DNA of 64,000 bases from Thalassoglobus sp. JC818. GTDB lineage: Bacteria; Planctomycetota; Planctomycetia; Planctomycetales; Planctomycetaceae. The notes beneath the pieces are model-generated. The model had not been told where the DNA came from, searched no databases, and worked only from the letters and a program-made list of their open reading frames with translations. Below are positions 34,570 through 43,235 of this stretch, one piece after another. The position numbers and the translations under genes are program-made. How positions within the stretch are numbered: the first letter of the stretch is position 1; every line of letters begins with the position of its first letter. Where the stretch lies: contig NZ_JBFEFI010000009.1 of assembly GCF_040717535.1 (NCBI RefSeq), positions 62,001 through 126,000 of the forward strand. The letters are read 5' to 3'.

Positions 34570-37131
34570 ATGAGCGAAGTCGTGAAGAATAAGCTGTTCT
34601 GCCCGGGGATGATCCGTCAATCGGCCGTCCTGTTGCTGGTGTTCTGTTCAGGAGCAGCGTGGGCGGATGAGCTCACAAGCACGTTCTATCATGGGCTTCG
34701 TCAGCGCAACCTCTTTTTGATCGCCGAAGACTACGCCGTCAGCCAGTTGGCTCATCCCAATTTGCTTCCCCATGACCGCGCGATTCTGACAGTCGAGTTG
34801 TCGCGGACTCTGCTTGAGCATGGAGCCCTGTCCAGCGGAGTCGAACGAAATGAACTTTGGCAGGAAGCCCGACGAATTCTCGAAGAATTCAATTCGACCT
34901 CTCCCGACAATCCAAGATCGATCGTCGTAGACGCCGAACTCGCCGTGCTGCCAGCCACCATCGGGGGAACGCTGGCATGGGAAGCTGAGATTGCCTCCGA
35001 ACATCCCACCATCGGAAGAGAAGCAACAGCTCTGTTGGAAACTTCGCTGGGGGCAATCGATAGCGCCCTGAGAAAAGTAAAAGCCCTGGAGAAACCGTCC
35101 GCGATGGAGCTCGCCGACGGAGCCCTTGATCGCCGGGGACAACAGAATCTCGAATATCAATTGATCATCAGCCGGGCTCTCGCTCAAACACAATTAGCTG
35201 GACTCCTCGAAACAAACGCGAATCAAGCTGCCTTGCTGATCGAAGCAGACGAAGCCCTGAAGTCGCTGTTGAGAAATCGACTCGATTCAGATTTCGAGTT
35301 CGACGTGAAACTTCTTCGCTCGCAAATCTCTCGAATGCGTGGTGATTTGCATCAGGCAAAGTCCGTCCTCAGATCCATCGATCTCGACGTATTGAGCCAA
35401 GAGTTAACCGATCGGCATCTCGCTGAGTCGTTGCGCATTCTCACTAAAAACGATGAACACGAAGAGGCTCAACAACTCATCGCTGATCGCGACCAACAGC
35501 GTCATCCGTTGTCAGATGAACTCCGCGCAGCGATCGTTGAAAGTCTCCTCGATGTCCGGGAAGCAGCAGTTCGTCAGGGAGACACAAACCTTGAGTCGCA
35601 ACTTCTCCAACAGGCCCGATTCCAACATGAACGAACGCGCGGTAAGTGGCGTCAACTGACTCACGCAGCCCTTCGCGATATCCAGCAGGACATGGAACTT
35701 GGAACGGAGCTTTCAGATCTCGTTCGCTCCGCACAGACGAGTTACTTCGAGGGTGATCTCGTCGAAGCTTCACGCAAATACCGGGATGCTGCCGTTCTTG
35801 CGAAGCAGCAAGGCTTGATCGATCAGGCGGTCAATTTCGGATTAACACTCGGTTCGATCCAGATTGATCAAAGTCAGTGGGAAGCAGCCGAACAGACCTT
35901 CTCGGAAGTCGAGCGTGCATTTCCTGACCACGCCAAAGCAGCGACTGCTGCACTTATGGCGAGCTACGCGATGGGTCGGCACTACTCGAACGATCCGTCA
36001 CAAGAACTGCGGCTTCGCTATGAAGAGATGCTACAGTCAGTCCAAGACAAGTATTCCGGAACGCAGACAGCCGCCGATGCTGCCTGGATGCTGGGGGTTC
36101 ATCAGGAACAGCGACTGCAATGGACGGACGCCGTCGCACAGTATCGCAAAATTAAATCCACCGATTCACGCTTCGATATCGCGAGCCTGCGAATCATTCT
36201 GCTGTACGAACGCATTCTCAATCGTCTCAAAGAGTTTGACGGAGACGTCACCGACTGGGAACAACAACTGCTCGAGGAAATCGTCCGCATTGACGAAGGC
36301 TTTCCTCAACAGCGTGAATTCGCATCGCTCGATCAAACACGCACTGCATTGAAAATCTCACAGCTTCTTCTTCAGCATCAGGACCGCTGGTACGACGTCG
36401 CAGACATCTGGCTGGCCCGGATTGATGAAACCATCACTCAGCGTAAACTTCGTCAAGATCGGCAAGCAGAAGACAAAGATTCTGAACATCAATGGGAACA
36501 GATCGCACGAGCAGCATCACAACTGCGAATCGTTTCCCTCGCTGGTCAACAACGACTGTCGGCAGCCCGCGATCTGATGTTTCAACTCGGCGAGACCAGC
36601 CCGACAGCGATGTTGAGCATTCTGCTCGGATTGACCGAACTGACCGCCATGGTCGAACCGGGTCGACAGGTCGAGTTGGGACGATTGCAATTGCAGGCGA
36701 TCGAACGATTGGCCGACTCACGTGAACAGCTTTCAAGTTCGCAACAGGACTTACTCGATAACGCCCATGCGGAAGCAATGGTCGCAACCGGAAACGGTCC
36801 CGAAGCGGTCGAGCTGTACGAATCTTTGATCGCGAAGCAACCTCGTAGCGGCCGTTTGATGCTCAAAGTGATTGATGTCCTGGAGTCGATGGGCTCTCGA
36901 GAGAATCTTGTTGAAGCAAGAACATGGTGGACTCGCTACGAGAAGATACAAAGACCGGGAAGCACCGAGTGGGTCACAGCGAGGCTGCAAATCGCCAGGC
37001 TAAGTGACCGATTGGGAGAGCGAGACAGCGCGAAGAAACTGCTCGGAGTCACGCGCACGCTTTATCCCACTCTCGGGAATCCATCTCTTAAGTCGGAAAT
37101 TGAAAAGTTATTGGAGATGTGGGCTACGTAG
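34570..37131 (+). CDS. Exported TPR-like alpha-solenoid protein
   Basis: The 853-residue protein starts with a signal peptide (SAVLLLVFCSGAAWA, cleavage before DE) and is otherwise built from repeated helical pairs with TPR-like spacing, for example EASRKYRDAAVLAKQQGLI, EAAEQTFSEVERAFPDHAKA, DAVAQYRKIKSTDSRFDIA and AVELYESLIAKQPRSGRLM. It probably acts as a protein-binding scaffold in the periplasm. ATG 34570 is used; ATG 34609 (after GGGG) is an alternative that starts directly before the signal. It lies 57 bases after the RND gene and is likely co-transcribed. Its final 8 bases overlap the end of the convergent GT2 gene. Confidence 0.75.
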   Translation: MSEVVKNKLFCPGMIRQSAVLLLVFCSGAAWADELTSTFYHGLRQRNLFLIAEDYAVSQLAHPNLLPHDRAILTVELSRTLLEHGALSSGVERNELWQEARRILEEFNSTSPDNPRSIVVDAELAVLPATIGGTLAWEAEIASEHPTIGREATALLETSLGAIDSALRKVKALEKPSAMELADGALDRRGQQNLEYQLIISRALAQTQLAGLLETNANQAALLIEADEALKSLLRNRLDSDFEFDVKLLRSQISRMRGDLHQAKSVLRSIDLDVLSQELTDRHLAESLRILTKNDEHEEAQQLIADRDQQRHPLSDELRAAIVESLLDVREAAVRQGDTNLESQLLQQARFQHERTRGKWRQLTHAALRDIQQDMELGTELSDLVRSAQTSYFEGDLVEASRKYRDAAVLAKQQGLIDQAVNFGLTLGSIQIDQSQWEAAEQTFSEVERAFPDHAKAATAALMASYAMGRHYSNDPSQELRLRYEEMLQSVQDKYSGTQTAADAAWMLGVHQEQRLQWTDAVAQYRKIKSTDSRFDIASLRIILLYERILNRLKEFDGDVTDWEQQLLEEIVRIDEGFPQQREFASLDQTRTALKISQLLLQHQDRWYDVADIWLARIDETITQRKLRQDRQAEDKDSEHQWEQIARAASQLRIVSLAGQQRLSAARDLMFQLGETSPTAMLSILLGLTELTAMVEPGRQVELGRLQLQAIERLADSREQLSSSQQDLLDNAHAEAMVATGNGPEAVELYESLIAKQPRSGRLMLKVIDVLESMGSRENLVEARTWWTRYEKIQRPGSTEWVTARLQIARLSDRLGERDSAKKLLGVTRTLYPTLGNPSLKSEIEKLLEMWAT

Positions 37132-37876
37132 TCTTATTCGCATCTGCCGACTCTTCGCGAACGTGGCCGTACCACTTCGCCAGTCGATCGGGTGATACCC
37201 CAACGTGGACCATGGTGATCATGAACCAGTTGCTAAGCGTCTGAAGCACGACTCCTCTTTTCTCCCAACGGCGAGCACTGACTGTCAGCGGCGAATTCGA
37301 GATTGCCAGTCGCCCCTCTCTTCTAAGTTGTTTGGAGAAGAACAAATCTTCCATCAATGCGATCTCCGGAAATCCTCCGAGATCGAGAAACGTCTGCCGT
37401 CGAACAAACAACCCCTGATCCCCATAGATCCAACCCAGGAAGCGCACTCTCCAGGCGTTTCCTGATTCGATCAGTCGATACTTCCTCGCGGGATGATCAA
37501 TACGCTGCGAAAAGCATCCGGCAACCACACCGGGTCGACTCAGGACCTTCTCAATTGCCTGATCAAAGCCAGACGACAATTCACAGTCTGCATGCAGAAA
37601 CAGGAGATTTTTCGCGATTGCATGCTCAGCTCCAAGGTTCTGCTGACGAGCCCGCCCCGGCGGCGATTCGAGAACAATGTCTGCGTTCTGTGCTCGGGCG
37701 ATTGTCTGATCAGAGCTTCCGCCATCCACAACGATGATTTCAAAGTCGCCGAGTTTCCGAAGTCGCGAGATGAGACCGGCAATTGAACCTTCTTCATTCA
37801 ATGTCGGAATGATCACAGCGATCTGAGGTGTGACACACTTCGTCGACATCGATGTGGAAGACACGTCACGAGTCAT
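37124..37876 (-). CDS. GT2 glycosyltransferase, TIGR04283 type
   Basis: The 250-residue cytoplasmic enzyme has the GT-A nucleotide-sugar fold: AVIIPTLNEEGSI, EIIVVDGGSSDQT, GRARQQNLGAEHA, LLFLHADCEL, GDQGLFVRRQTF, GGFPEIALMEDL and VSARRWEKRGV. This matches the TIGR04283 family, annotated in some genomes as an arsenosugar-biosynthesis glycosyltransferase. No arsenic-methylation or radical-SAM arsenosugar gene is next to it, so that function is not supported by context. ATG 37876 overlaps the stop of the upstream MFS gene by 11 bases, indicating translational coupling. ATG 37849 is an alternative start. Confidence 0.87.
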   Translation of the reverse strand: MTRDVSSTSMSTKCVTPQIAVIIPTLNEEGSIAGLISRLRKLGDFEIIVVDGGSSDQTIARAQNADIVLESPPGRARQQNLGAEHAIAKNLLFLHADCELSSGFDQAIEKVLSRPGVVAGCFSQRIDHPARKYRLIESGNAWRVRFLGWIYGDQGLFVRRQTFLDLGGFPEIALMEDLFFSKQLRREGRLAISNSPLTVSARRWEKRGVVLQTLSNWFMITMVHVGVSPDRLAKWYGHVREESADANKTT

Positions 37877-39146
37877 CGGAGAAACGAGGTTCGGACATTC
37901 GAAAGGTCATCAGTGCCCCCGTAAGGACCAACAAGCCGACACCGATGAACGGAATCTCATATGGAATCCAGTCCATCAGAGCACCGACGAATGGAGAGAA
38001 TACAAATGGAATTGCAAAGCAGATTCGCATCGTGCTGAGGTATTGCGGATGTCGATCCGGACCGACAAGCTCCAGCGTGTAGTTGAGAATCGTCCGCATC
38101 AGCACTGGCGTGAGTCCGAGAAGAACAAACGTCATCCAATACCACTTCTCAGCATCGGGGAAGAAGCCGCGTGCAAACAGAATTGCAATGAGTGGCGTAA
38201 AGCTCACCGCGAAAAGGCCGATTCGAATCGCCAGCCGATTTCCAAAGCGGTCTGCGACTGCTCCCAGAAGCGGGCTGTAAATCCCAACACTGATGTTTTG
38301 CGCGATCACCCAGATGATCAAATCGTTGCTGGATGTGCCAATCACGTTCATTCCCAGCCATTGGTAGTGAGGAAAGACCAGGAGCGAGGAAATGAACAAC
38401 ATCGCGACGATTCCAGCCCGTCGAAAAGACTGGTCCGTTCGGAAGACATTCCAGGCATTGGCAAACGGTTCCACCATCTTGTAGCGGGATAAACCGGAAC
38501 TCTCCTCAGCATGCTCGCTGCAACAGAGCGAAACCAATCCCGCAGCCAGAAACGCGACGCCATTGAACAGGAAGACCCAGGTGAAGCCGTCGTAGTTGGG
38601 CATCGAAATCCAGTCCTGAAGCCAGGTCAACGCTGCGACCACGGCAAAGATCGATCCCAGAATCCCTCCGATTCCAAGCAGTGCTCCCCGGCGATTCGGA
38701 CGGACGAGTTTTCCCTGAATCGTTCCGAATGCCAGTTGATTGACACCCGTTGCGGAGAAGAAGAGGAAATAGATGACGAGGAACAGTGGCCCCATCCAGG
38801 CGACCTGACGATCTTCCAAACGCCACCAGAGGACGGACAGAACGAGAAATGGAATTGCCATTCCGACAGCTGTCAAAAAGAGTGGATACTTTTTGATTGA
38901 GTGGCTTCTGAGTCGTTCCGCGTAGATCAACGGCGGGACGCTTTGACCGATGCGACTGAGGATCGGAAGCCAACCCCGCATCCAGCCAGAGCCCGAAATC
39001 GCGTCGACCACATAGGGCATGATGACGCTTTCGGTCTTGAAGATCCAACCAACTCTCAGGACGACACTTTGCAGCGCAAGCACGAACAGGTTCCAGTTCT
39101 CATGACGGAACTGTTGAGACGGTTGAGAGTGCGCTTCGTCCTCCAT
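37866..39146 (-). CDS. MFS transporter
   Basis: The 426-residue protein is hydrophobic with about twelve membrane helices, including FLVLSVLWWRLEDRQVAWMG, FLVIYFLFFSATGVNQLAFG, the Gly-rich ALLGIGGILGSIFAVVAALT, and GLLVLTGALMTF at the end. A DRFGNRLAIRIG loop between helices matches the MFS motif A-like GxxxDRxGRR region. It is most likely a proton-linked exporter or importer of a small molecule. It overlaps the downstream GT2 gene by 11 bases, so the two act together, possibly in making and moving a glycosylated metabolite; the substrate is unknown. Confidence 0.82.
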   Translation of the reverse strand: MEDEAHSQPSQQFRHENWNLFVLALQSVVLRVGWIFKTESVIMPYVVDAISGSGWMRGWLPILSRIGQSVPPLIYAERLRSHSIKKYPLFLTAVGMAIPFLVLSVLWWRLEDRQVAWMGPLFLVIYFLFFSATGVNQLAFGTIQGKLVRPNRRGALLGIGGILGSIFAVVAALTWLQDWISMPNYDGFTWVFLFNGVAFLAAGLVSLCCSEHAEESSGLSRYKMVEPFANAWNVFRTDQSFRRAGIVAMLFISSLLVFPHYQWLGMNVIGTSSNDLIIWVIAQNISVGIYSPLLGAVADRFGNRLAIRIGLFAVSFTPLIAILFARGFFPDAEKWYWMTFVLLGLTPVLMRTILNYTLELVGPDRHPQYLSTMRICFAIPFVFSPFVGALMDWIPYEIPFIGVGLLVLTGALMTFRMSEPRFSDDS

Positions 39147-39223
39147 GCGAATCGATTTTCCAACGTGAGCGTTCTTGTCGGCAGAATGACTGTGATCGCG
39201 AGCACGTCAATTCGCCGAGGTGA

Positions 39224-40693
39224 TTAAAGGAGAGAGAAGTAGTTGTCGACCGCGAAATCGAGTGCCTCGCGCGTGACTTTCTTCGGAAGTTTCTTGTAAA
39301 GGCAATAGTTTCGAACCTGCAGCAGCAAGTCTCGCGGTTGGCAGTTTCGAAACGGCCTCTGGTACGGAATATAGTGCGTGTCGATCAAATAATCGATCGC
39401 TTCCGCATCATAGATCAAACCGACTTTCGGCGCCATGATCTCAAACAGCTTAACAAAGTGCTCAGGCCGAGGGTCCGGGACTTGAATCTTGTACGGAATT
39501 CGACGCAGAAACGCTCCATCGACCAGATCGTCCGGTTCCAAGTTCGTCGAGAAGATGATCAACTGGTCGAACGGAACCTGAATTTTCTTTCCACTCGGCA
39601 GGTTCAGAAAGTCGAACCTCTTTTCCAGCGGAACAATCCATCGATTCAAAAGCGTGTCGACCGGCATTTGTTGACGCCCGAAGTCGTCAATCACCAGCGT
39701 TCCGCAGTTACTCTTCAATTGAAGCGATGCTTCGCAAACTCGAGTGACCGGGTTTTGCGTCACCTCCAGTTCGCTCATGGTCAACTCGCCCCCAGCGACA
39801 ATCGTCGGACGGCGAATCCGGACCCATCGCGGATCGACACCAGACAAATCGAAGAGTCCATCATCTTCGTCGTCTTCGTCTCCAATGATCTCTTCATGAA
39901 CTCCTGGATCGAAGACCCGAATCAGGTCTCCATCGATTCCGAGAGTACGCGGGATCCACACCGTGTCTCCAAAGCAGGAGGTCACCCGCTCAGCGATACT
40001 TGTTTTTCCGTTGCCCGGTTCTCCGAACAAAAACATTCCCCGCCCGGAGTTGATCGCTGGACCGAGTCTTTCGAACATTTCCTCGCTGATGAGCAGATCC
40101 GCAAATGCCTTCTTGAGGTCGTCTTCTGTCGCGTGTTTCCCAGCAATCGACTGGGCAGCCATCGCGTGCAAATACTCAGGCAAGCCAACCGGGGCACTGC
40201 CGTAGTAAGCACACTCCCGCTGATACTTCCGAGCGCGATCACGACCCAGATCCGTAATCGCGAATACATAGTCCCCCATTTCCGCAGCATTACGGAAAGT
40301 GATGATCTGTTCCTGCTTCCAGGCTTTCAGAAGCGGAAACAGAATCCCGAACGGAATCTTGATCTGATTGCTGATCTCACGCCCGGCGGCCGAACCCTTC
40401 TGTAACAGAAACTTTAAGACGAGGCGTTCGACTTCATCCGAGTTCAGTTTGGTCTGTTCAAGGTTTTCGGGAATGGGAGGAATGAAATTCTGATCGGACC
40501 CTCGCGCATCTCCCAGCAGGTTCTGAACGCGATCGAACAGTTCTTCAAGTTCGACATTTCCGCGAATCGCATCTCTGTCTGATGAAGCTGCGCGGGCTCC
40601 CTGTGAGTGGCGAACACCGGCCGGGCGTTCAGTGCTTCCCGGTTTGGTTGACTCATCATCAAAGTCGAAATTGACGTCATCCAGTTTCGCCAT
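39224..40693 (-). CDS. AAA-type ATPase with N-terminal winged-helix region
   Basis: The 489-residue cytoplasmic protein has a disordered acidic N-terminus, a winged-helix-like segment (residues about 85-150, [20 protein letters not shown]), then an AAA core with Walker [10 protein letters not shown] (about residue 225), Walker B TLVIDDFG, a sensor-1-like [10 protein letters not shown] and an arginine-rich sensor region [10 protein letters not shown]. An acidic loop ([13 protein letters not shown]) interrupts the core. This ATPase is common in planctomycetes and some related phyla, but its partner is unknown. It is not a MoxR protein by sequence. It is divergently transcribed from the SDR gene. 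Confidence 0.78.
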   Translation of the reverse strand: MAKLDDVNFDFDDESTKPGSTERPAGVRHSQGARAASSDRDAIRGNVELEELFDRVQNLLGDARGSDQNFIPPIPENLEQTKLNSDEVERLVLKFLLQKGSAAGREISNQIKIPFGILFPLLKAWKQEQIITFRNAAEMGDYVFAITDLGRDRARKYQRECAYYGSAPVGLPEYLHAMAAQSIAGKHATEDDLKKAFADLLISEEMFERLGPAINSGRGMFLFGEPGNGKTSIAERVTSCFGDTVWIPRTLGIDGDLIRVFDPGVHEEIIGDEDDEDDGLFDLSGVDPRWVRIRRPTIVAGGELTMSELEVTQNPVTRVCEASLQLKSNCGTLVIDDFGRQQMPVDTLLNRWIVPLEKRFDFLNLPSGKKIQVPFDQLIIFSTNLEPDDLVDGAFLRRIPYKIQVPDPRPEHFVKLFEIMAPKVGLIYDAEAIDYLIDTHYIPYQRPFRNCQPRDLLLQVRNYCLYKKLPKKVTREALDFAVDNYFSLL

Positions 40694-40888
40694 GTTGGAA
40701 TACTTCCATCAGTGAGTGATCCGCGCCGTTCTTATCGACAAGTCGTGCAGGAGTGGATCCCTTGCCACACAAACACAACAATGCCACCCTTCAACGTTAT
40801 ATCACCGCCGACGTTCGTCAAATGTTTCTCGAACGCAACACAACCCTTATCAGTTACTCGAATCGATACGATCCGGAGAAGCAGAACT

Positions 40889-41674
40889 ATGGAACAAGGG
40901 CATCAAGGGCGTTTCGCCGGGCGCTCAGTCATCGTCACCGGAGGAAGCCGCGGAATCGGTAAAGGCTGTGTAGAAGTCTTCGCATCAGAGGGAGGCCTTG
41001 TTTCCATCCTCGATATCGCTCAGGAGGACGGCGAACAGCTGGCGGAGTCACTGACCGCGTCCACGACGGGAACAGTCGTCTTTCGAAAATGTGACGTCTC
41101 AGATCCCGAACAACTGAGAAACGCAATCGAAGCTGTCGCCCAGCAGTTTGAGCGAATCGATTGCATCGTCAACAATGCAGGCGTGCATCCACCGGCCACT
41201 CCCATCGATGAACAGAAGCTTTCTGATCTCGAATCGCTCTTGCGAATCAACTTCATCAGCACTTACCTCGGAGCTCAGTATGCGATTCCGCATCTTCGAA
41301 AAACGAAGGGAACGATCGTCAACATGAGTTCCATGACCGCTGTCCTCGGGCAGGATCAATCCTCTGCTTATGCAGCCACAAAAGGCGCTCAGCTCAGCCT
41401 GACGAAATCGCTTGCGGTCGAGTTGGGTCCACAGGGAATTCGAGTCAACGCGATTCTGCCGAGCAACGTCGACACTCCTCTCATGCGGGACTGGGCAGCC
41501 ACGTTGCCCGATCCAGAGTCCGCCTTGAAGCGTGTTTCTGAACTCCAAGTATTCGGAAGAATGGCCAGCCCACAGGAAGTCGGAAAGGTTGCACTCTTTC
41601 TGGCGACCGAAGATTCAAGCTTTGTCACCGGTCAGGGAATCGAAGTCGAAGGAGGAGCCAGCCTCGATTACTAG
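40889..41674 (+). CDS. Short-chain dehydrogenase/reductase (SDR)
   Basis: The 261-residue protein is a classical SDR: cofactor motif VTGGSRGIGKG near residues 15-25, NNAG (about 90-93), catalytic Ser in VNMSSMTAV, and YAATK (catalytic Tyr and Lys). The C-terminus EVEGGASLDY matches typical SDRs. A probable NAD(P)-dependent alcohol/ketone oxidoreductase; the substrate is unknown. ATG 40889, preceded by CCGGAGAAG, gives the normal N-terminus; the upstream extension from 40712 is not SDR-like. The dispersed repeat copy 2 begins at its stop codon. Confidence 0.9.
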   Translation: MEQGHQGRFAGRSVIVTGGSRGIGKGCVEVFASEGGLVSILDIAQEDGEQLAESLTASTTGTVVFRKCDVSDPEQLRNAIEAVAQQFERIDCIVNNAGVHPPATPIDEQKLSDLESLLRINFISTYLGAQYAIPHLRKTKGTIVNMSSMTAVLGQDQSSAYAATKGAQLSLTKSLAVELGPQGIRVNAILPSNVDTPLMRDWAATLPDPESALKRVSELQVFGRMASPQEVGKVALFLATEDSSFVTGQGIEVEGGASLDY

Positions 41675-41776
41675 AGCAAGTTGCTCTTTCCTGTGCACTC
41701 GCTTGCACTGTTTCATAAGTTAAAAGGCTGTGCTTGCTCGTGCGAGATCGCGCACACAAATTCAGAAAATGCTCTA
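41672..41776. repeat. Dispersed repeat, copy 2, with short terminal inverted repeats
   Basis: The stretch matches the repeat at 17214-17316 end to end. Here the tips are a perfect 7-bp inverted repeat: TAGAGCA (41672-41678) and TGCTCTA (41770-41776), and GAGCAAGTTGCTC at the left forms a small hairpin. It overlaps the SDR stop codon by a few bases and precedes the convergent end of pabB by 20 bases. The size and tips suggest a miniature mobile element, but no coding partner is in the window. Confidence 0.75.
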
Positions 41777-41795
41777 AACCATCATTCATAGATCG

Positions 41796-43235
41796 TTAAA
41801 TCGATTCCTCACGAGATTGATTCATCTCGATCAATCGCCTGACGCACTCGATCATTCCCTTAGCTTTGTGAAGTGTCTCTTCATATTCAGCGGAAGGGCT
41901 GGAACTGGCGACGATTCCACCCCCAACAGAGAACGACAACGACCTGCCGCGTTGGGTCATTGTCCGAATCAGAATGCTGCTGTCGGCAGTTCCGTCGAAT
42001 CCACAGTAGAAGAAACTTCCGCAATACGCTCCGCGTGGAACCCCTTCGAGCTCGGAGATAATCTCCATCGCACGAATCTTCGGAGCTCCAGTGATCGATC
42101 CACCAGGAAATGTCGCTTGAATCAGATCCCAGAAATCAACGTCCTTGCGAAGCTGACCCGTTACTTCCGAAACAAGATGGGTCACAGTTTCGTAAGTTTC
42201 GATGCTGCAAAGTTCCGGGACTTTCACGGTGCCCGGCAGACAGACTCGCGATAAATCGTTGCGAAGCAAATCAACGATCATTAAATTCTCGGACTGGTCT
42301 TTTAAACTTTCGCGCAGCTCTTCTCGAGTGAATAAGTCTGCTTCCGGAATCGGATACCTTTGACGCGTGCCTTTAATCGGCCGTGTCCAGACTCGATCCT
42401 GGCACTTCTGAAGAAATCTCTCAGGAGATGATGAAATTACTGCCCAGTCATCATGCTGAAAAAGACCCGCAAACGGAGCTGGATTAACTGCTCGAAGCTG
42501 TAAATAGGTCTCTACGGGAGTTGCTTCAACTTCAGCTGTCATCCGCTGAGAGAGATTTGCCTGAAATAAGTCTCCAGCATAAATGTAATCGATCACTTTC
42601 TGAACTGCTTGATGATATTGCTCCTTCGTAAAGTTACTTCGAAGCGATCCGCTTAAATCCAACCCGCTCTCTCGATCTAGTGTTGAAGGACTCACCCGTT
42701 CCGACCGACTCTTCAGTCCATCTAATGAGTTGAGACATTTGCGAATTTCTTCAGCACACTCCGTCGCAGAGCGAACTTGCGATTGACCATTCAGCTTGGA
42801 ATCTCCGTGGCTGAAAACCCAACATCGATCCAGTTCGTGGTCCCAGGCGATGACGGTTCTGTAAACTCCGACGACTAGATCCGGAAACCGAGCTTCGTTC
42901 GCTTTCGTGTCGGGAAGTTCTTCCCAGGCCTGACCTAACTCATAGCTCAATAACCCCGCGAAACCTCCCTGAAACGGAGGCAGATCCGGAATCGTTTCGA
43001 CTTGAGATAATCGACTCAACTCACGAATCTGCTCAAAGGGATCGCATCCGTAGCTCGCATTTTCCAGTTCAAAAACCTGTTCAGGTTCGAAGCAAAGAAA
43101 CGAATAACGGCCGAGCTTGCGATCACGTCGCGCACTCTCCAGAAGCAAAAGATCTCGTGATTCCGAGAACTCTTGTAGGGCGTCAGCGACATCGGGAACC
43201 GGACTCAGCTCCAGTACGATCGGCAGCCTATTCAT
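41796..43235 (-). CDS. pabB: Aminodeoxychorismate synthase component I
   Basis: The 479-residue chorismate-binding enzyme carries SPERFLQKCQDRVWTRPIKG (the PIKGT lysine motif), IVDLLRNDLSRVC, ETVTHLVSEVTG, FPGGSITGAPKIRAMEIIS and FSVGGGIVASS. The lysine in PIKGTR separates PabB from TrpE, which has alanine (compare PLAGTR in the protein at 59212-60711). With glutamine amidotransferase PabA it converts chorismate to 4-amino-4-deoxychorismate, the precursor of p-aminobenzoate. The start is ATG 43235 (overlap of 8 bases with the stop of the upstream gene); an in-frame GTG at 43250 is also possible. The overlap with the dihydropteroate-synthase-like gene points to C1-carrier biosynthesis. Confidence 0.9.
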   Translation of the reverse strand: MNRLPIVLELSPVPDVADALQEFSESRDLLLLESARRDRKLGRYSFLCFEPEQVFELENASYGCDPFEQIRELSRLSQVETIPDLPPFQGGFAGLLSYELGQAWEELPDTKANEARFPDLVVGVYRTVIAWDHELDRCWVFSHGDSKLNGQSQVRSATECAEEIRKCLNSLDGLKSRSERVSPSTLDRESGLDLSGSLRSNFTKEQYHQAVQKVIDYIYAGDLFQANLSQRMTAEVEATPVETYLQLRAVNPAPFAGLFQHDDWAVISSSPERFLQKCQDRVWTRPIKGTRQRYPIPEADLFTREELRESLKDQSENLMIVDLLRNDLSRVCLPGTVKVPELCSIETYETVTHLVSEVTGQLRKDVDFWDLIQATFPGGSITGAPKIRAMEIISELEGVPRGAYCGSFFYCGFDGTADSSILIRTMTQRGRSLSFSVGGGIVASSSPSAEYEETLHKAKGMIECVRRLIEMNQSREESI

